Made by a program: the position numbers and the translations under genes. This document shows positions 63,368 to 64,000 of a stretch of 64,000 bases of DNA, piece by piece (positions within the stretch are counted from its first letter, which is position 1; every line of letters starts with the position of its first letter). The DNA comes from CAZTZY01 sp964617765 (GTDB lineage: Bacteria; Pseudomonadota; Gammaproteobacteria; Pseudomonadales; DT-91), in assembly GCA_964617765.1 (NCBI GenBank), contig CAZTZY010000001.1, positions 1-64,000 on the forward strand, written 5' to 3'. The notes below the pieces were generated by a model. It was not told where the DNA came from. It made no database searches and saw nothing but the letters and a program-made list of their open reading frames with translations.

Positions 63368-64000
63368 TTATCTACAAATTTTTCTTTTATATTGCTGCTT
63401 TCTCATACGGGCAACACCCAACATACTCAATAAGAACAACATAAAATAATCTACACGGCCAACAAAAACGTTATTAGCCAATTCCCCTGCGCTAGGTGTG
63501 GTTCCATCCGGGCAATAATAGTAACCATAACCCGATCCTTGATCTGGACGCAGGCCATCTTCAGCATAACAGTCAACCCGGTATGCATTATTGAACTCAA
63601 AGGCACCAATATCGCATTTACGAACATCATTTTTTTGCTCAGGGTCTGTCACATCAACCATATCCGGACGATCAAATCCACGCTCATCATAGCCAGCAGA
63701 AGTAACACATCCATTCGTGCCATTCGGAATCACGTCACGCGCCTCACTGGTAGCAGTTAATGCTATTGATTTATGTAAACCACTATAATCAGTAAGTGCC
63801 GGTGTAATAATGGAATCAATTGTTGCTGCGACAGCCTTTTTACTTGGTAGCGTTGGTGTAACGTTACTTAAACCGCCGGTGAATAATCCGGATGCTGCAC
63901 CATAACCAATCAGGTTATAACCACTATCAGTATATCCACCACTACTAATACTGATATTGTTACCGCCACTGCTTCCAGAACTTGTATTGCCTACCAACAA
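63368..64000 (-). CDS. C-terminal part of a beta-helix surface protein with anchor (cut by window edge)
   Basis: The gene runs off the right edge; 210 residues are visible. They hold the end of a beta-helix (SSGSSGGNNISISSGGY), then the choice-of-anchor-Q pattern YDERGFDRPDM ... CDIGAFEFNN and a Cys-containing linker. The C-terminal hydrophobic helix (VDYFMLFLLSMLGVA) is followed by a basic tail (RMRKQQYKRK). This layout is the same as in the protein at 60727-63210, so the two are neighbouring paralogues. The apparent start in the window is not the real one. Confidence 0.85.
   Translation of the reverse strand: MLVGNTSSGSSGGNNISISSGGYTDSGYNLIGYGAASGLFTGGLSNVTPTLPSKKAVAATIDSIITPALTDYSGLHKSIALTATSEARDVIPNGTNGCVTSAGYDERGFDRPDMVDVTDPEQKNDVRKCDIGAFEFNNAYRVDCYAEDGLRPDQGSGYGYYYCPDGTTPSAGELANNVFVGRVDYFMLFLLSMLGVARMRKQQYKRKICR

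Noticed and set aside
28582..64000. A recent mobile island with integrase or insertion sequences
   Set aside because: No transposase, integrase, tRNA-attached direct repeat or inverted terminal repeat was found; the boundary after proS is only inferred from gene content.

Overview
The window looks like a chromosomal segment of a moderately AT-rich gammaproteobacterium. The first 28.5 kb is a classic conserved block: fmdB-aspS-yebC, ruvCAB-ybgC-tolQRAB-pal-cpoB-queE-queC, tRNA-Lys, nadA, and the M48/TusA pair. This order matches Pseudomonas and many other gammaproteobacteria. aceE-aceF-lipA lies to its left. No mobile element, integrase, CRISPR array or rRNA was seen. A run of exactly 100 N inside tolA marks a scaffold gap in a Lys/Pro/Glu repeat, so this is a draft assembly. 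I cannot name the genus.

Layout. 0-2 kb: a PQQ beta-propeller lipoprotein. 2-7.4 kb: the pyruvate dehydrogenase operon with lipoyl synthase. 7.8-12.6 kb: proteolysis and sulfur-carrier genes (M16 peptidase, TusA-like, M48 peptidase). 12.6-15.3 kb: NAD and queuosine precursor genes around tRNA-Lys. 15.3-22.6 kb: the Tol-Pal envelope complex and the RuvABC resolvasome, behind a LexA-type box. 22.8-28.6 kb: yebC, aspS, fmdB, an HU protein with a histone-H1-like tail, a HIT protein and proS.

From 28.6 kb to the right edge the window is accessory. (a) 29.0-34.6 kb is a tightly coupled six-gene operon in which every junction overlaps or abuts. It encodes an ICMT/NnrU-like membrane methyltransferase, an unlisted 45-aa membrane peptide, an FG-GAP/ASPIC-UnbV secreted protein, a heme-oxygenase-like diiron oxygenase, a membrane fatty-acid desaturase and a cysteine-synthase-like PLP enzyme. 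(b) 34.9-38.8 kb is a giant repeat adhesin-like protein. (c) 39.0-45.4 kb is a complete ebo/EDB cluster in the order D-E-C-A-B-F, a system linked in other bacteria to export or handling of a secondary metabolite. (d) 45.8-49.8 kb holds two FG-GAP secreted proteins. (e) 49.9-56.8 kb is an operon with two duplicated di-heme peroxidase (MauG-type) + FG-GAP + ASPIC/UnbV fusion lipoproteins, separated by an unknown secreted protein. (f) 56.9-64 kb encodes a very large lipoprotein and two beta-helix surface proteins with C-terminal hydrophobic/basic anchors.

A reasonable reading, and only inference, is that 29-57 kb is one lipid- or metabolite-related biosynthesis-and-export locus. Part (a) would make or tailor a product, the ebo genes would move it to the periplasm, and the secreted beta-propeller and di-heme proteins would act on or display it at the surface.
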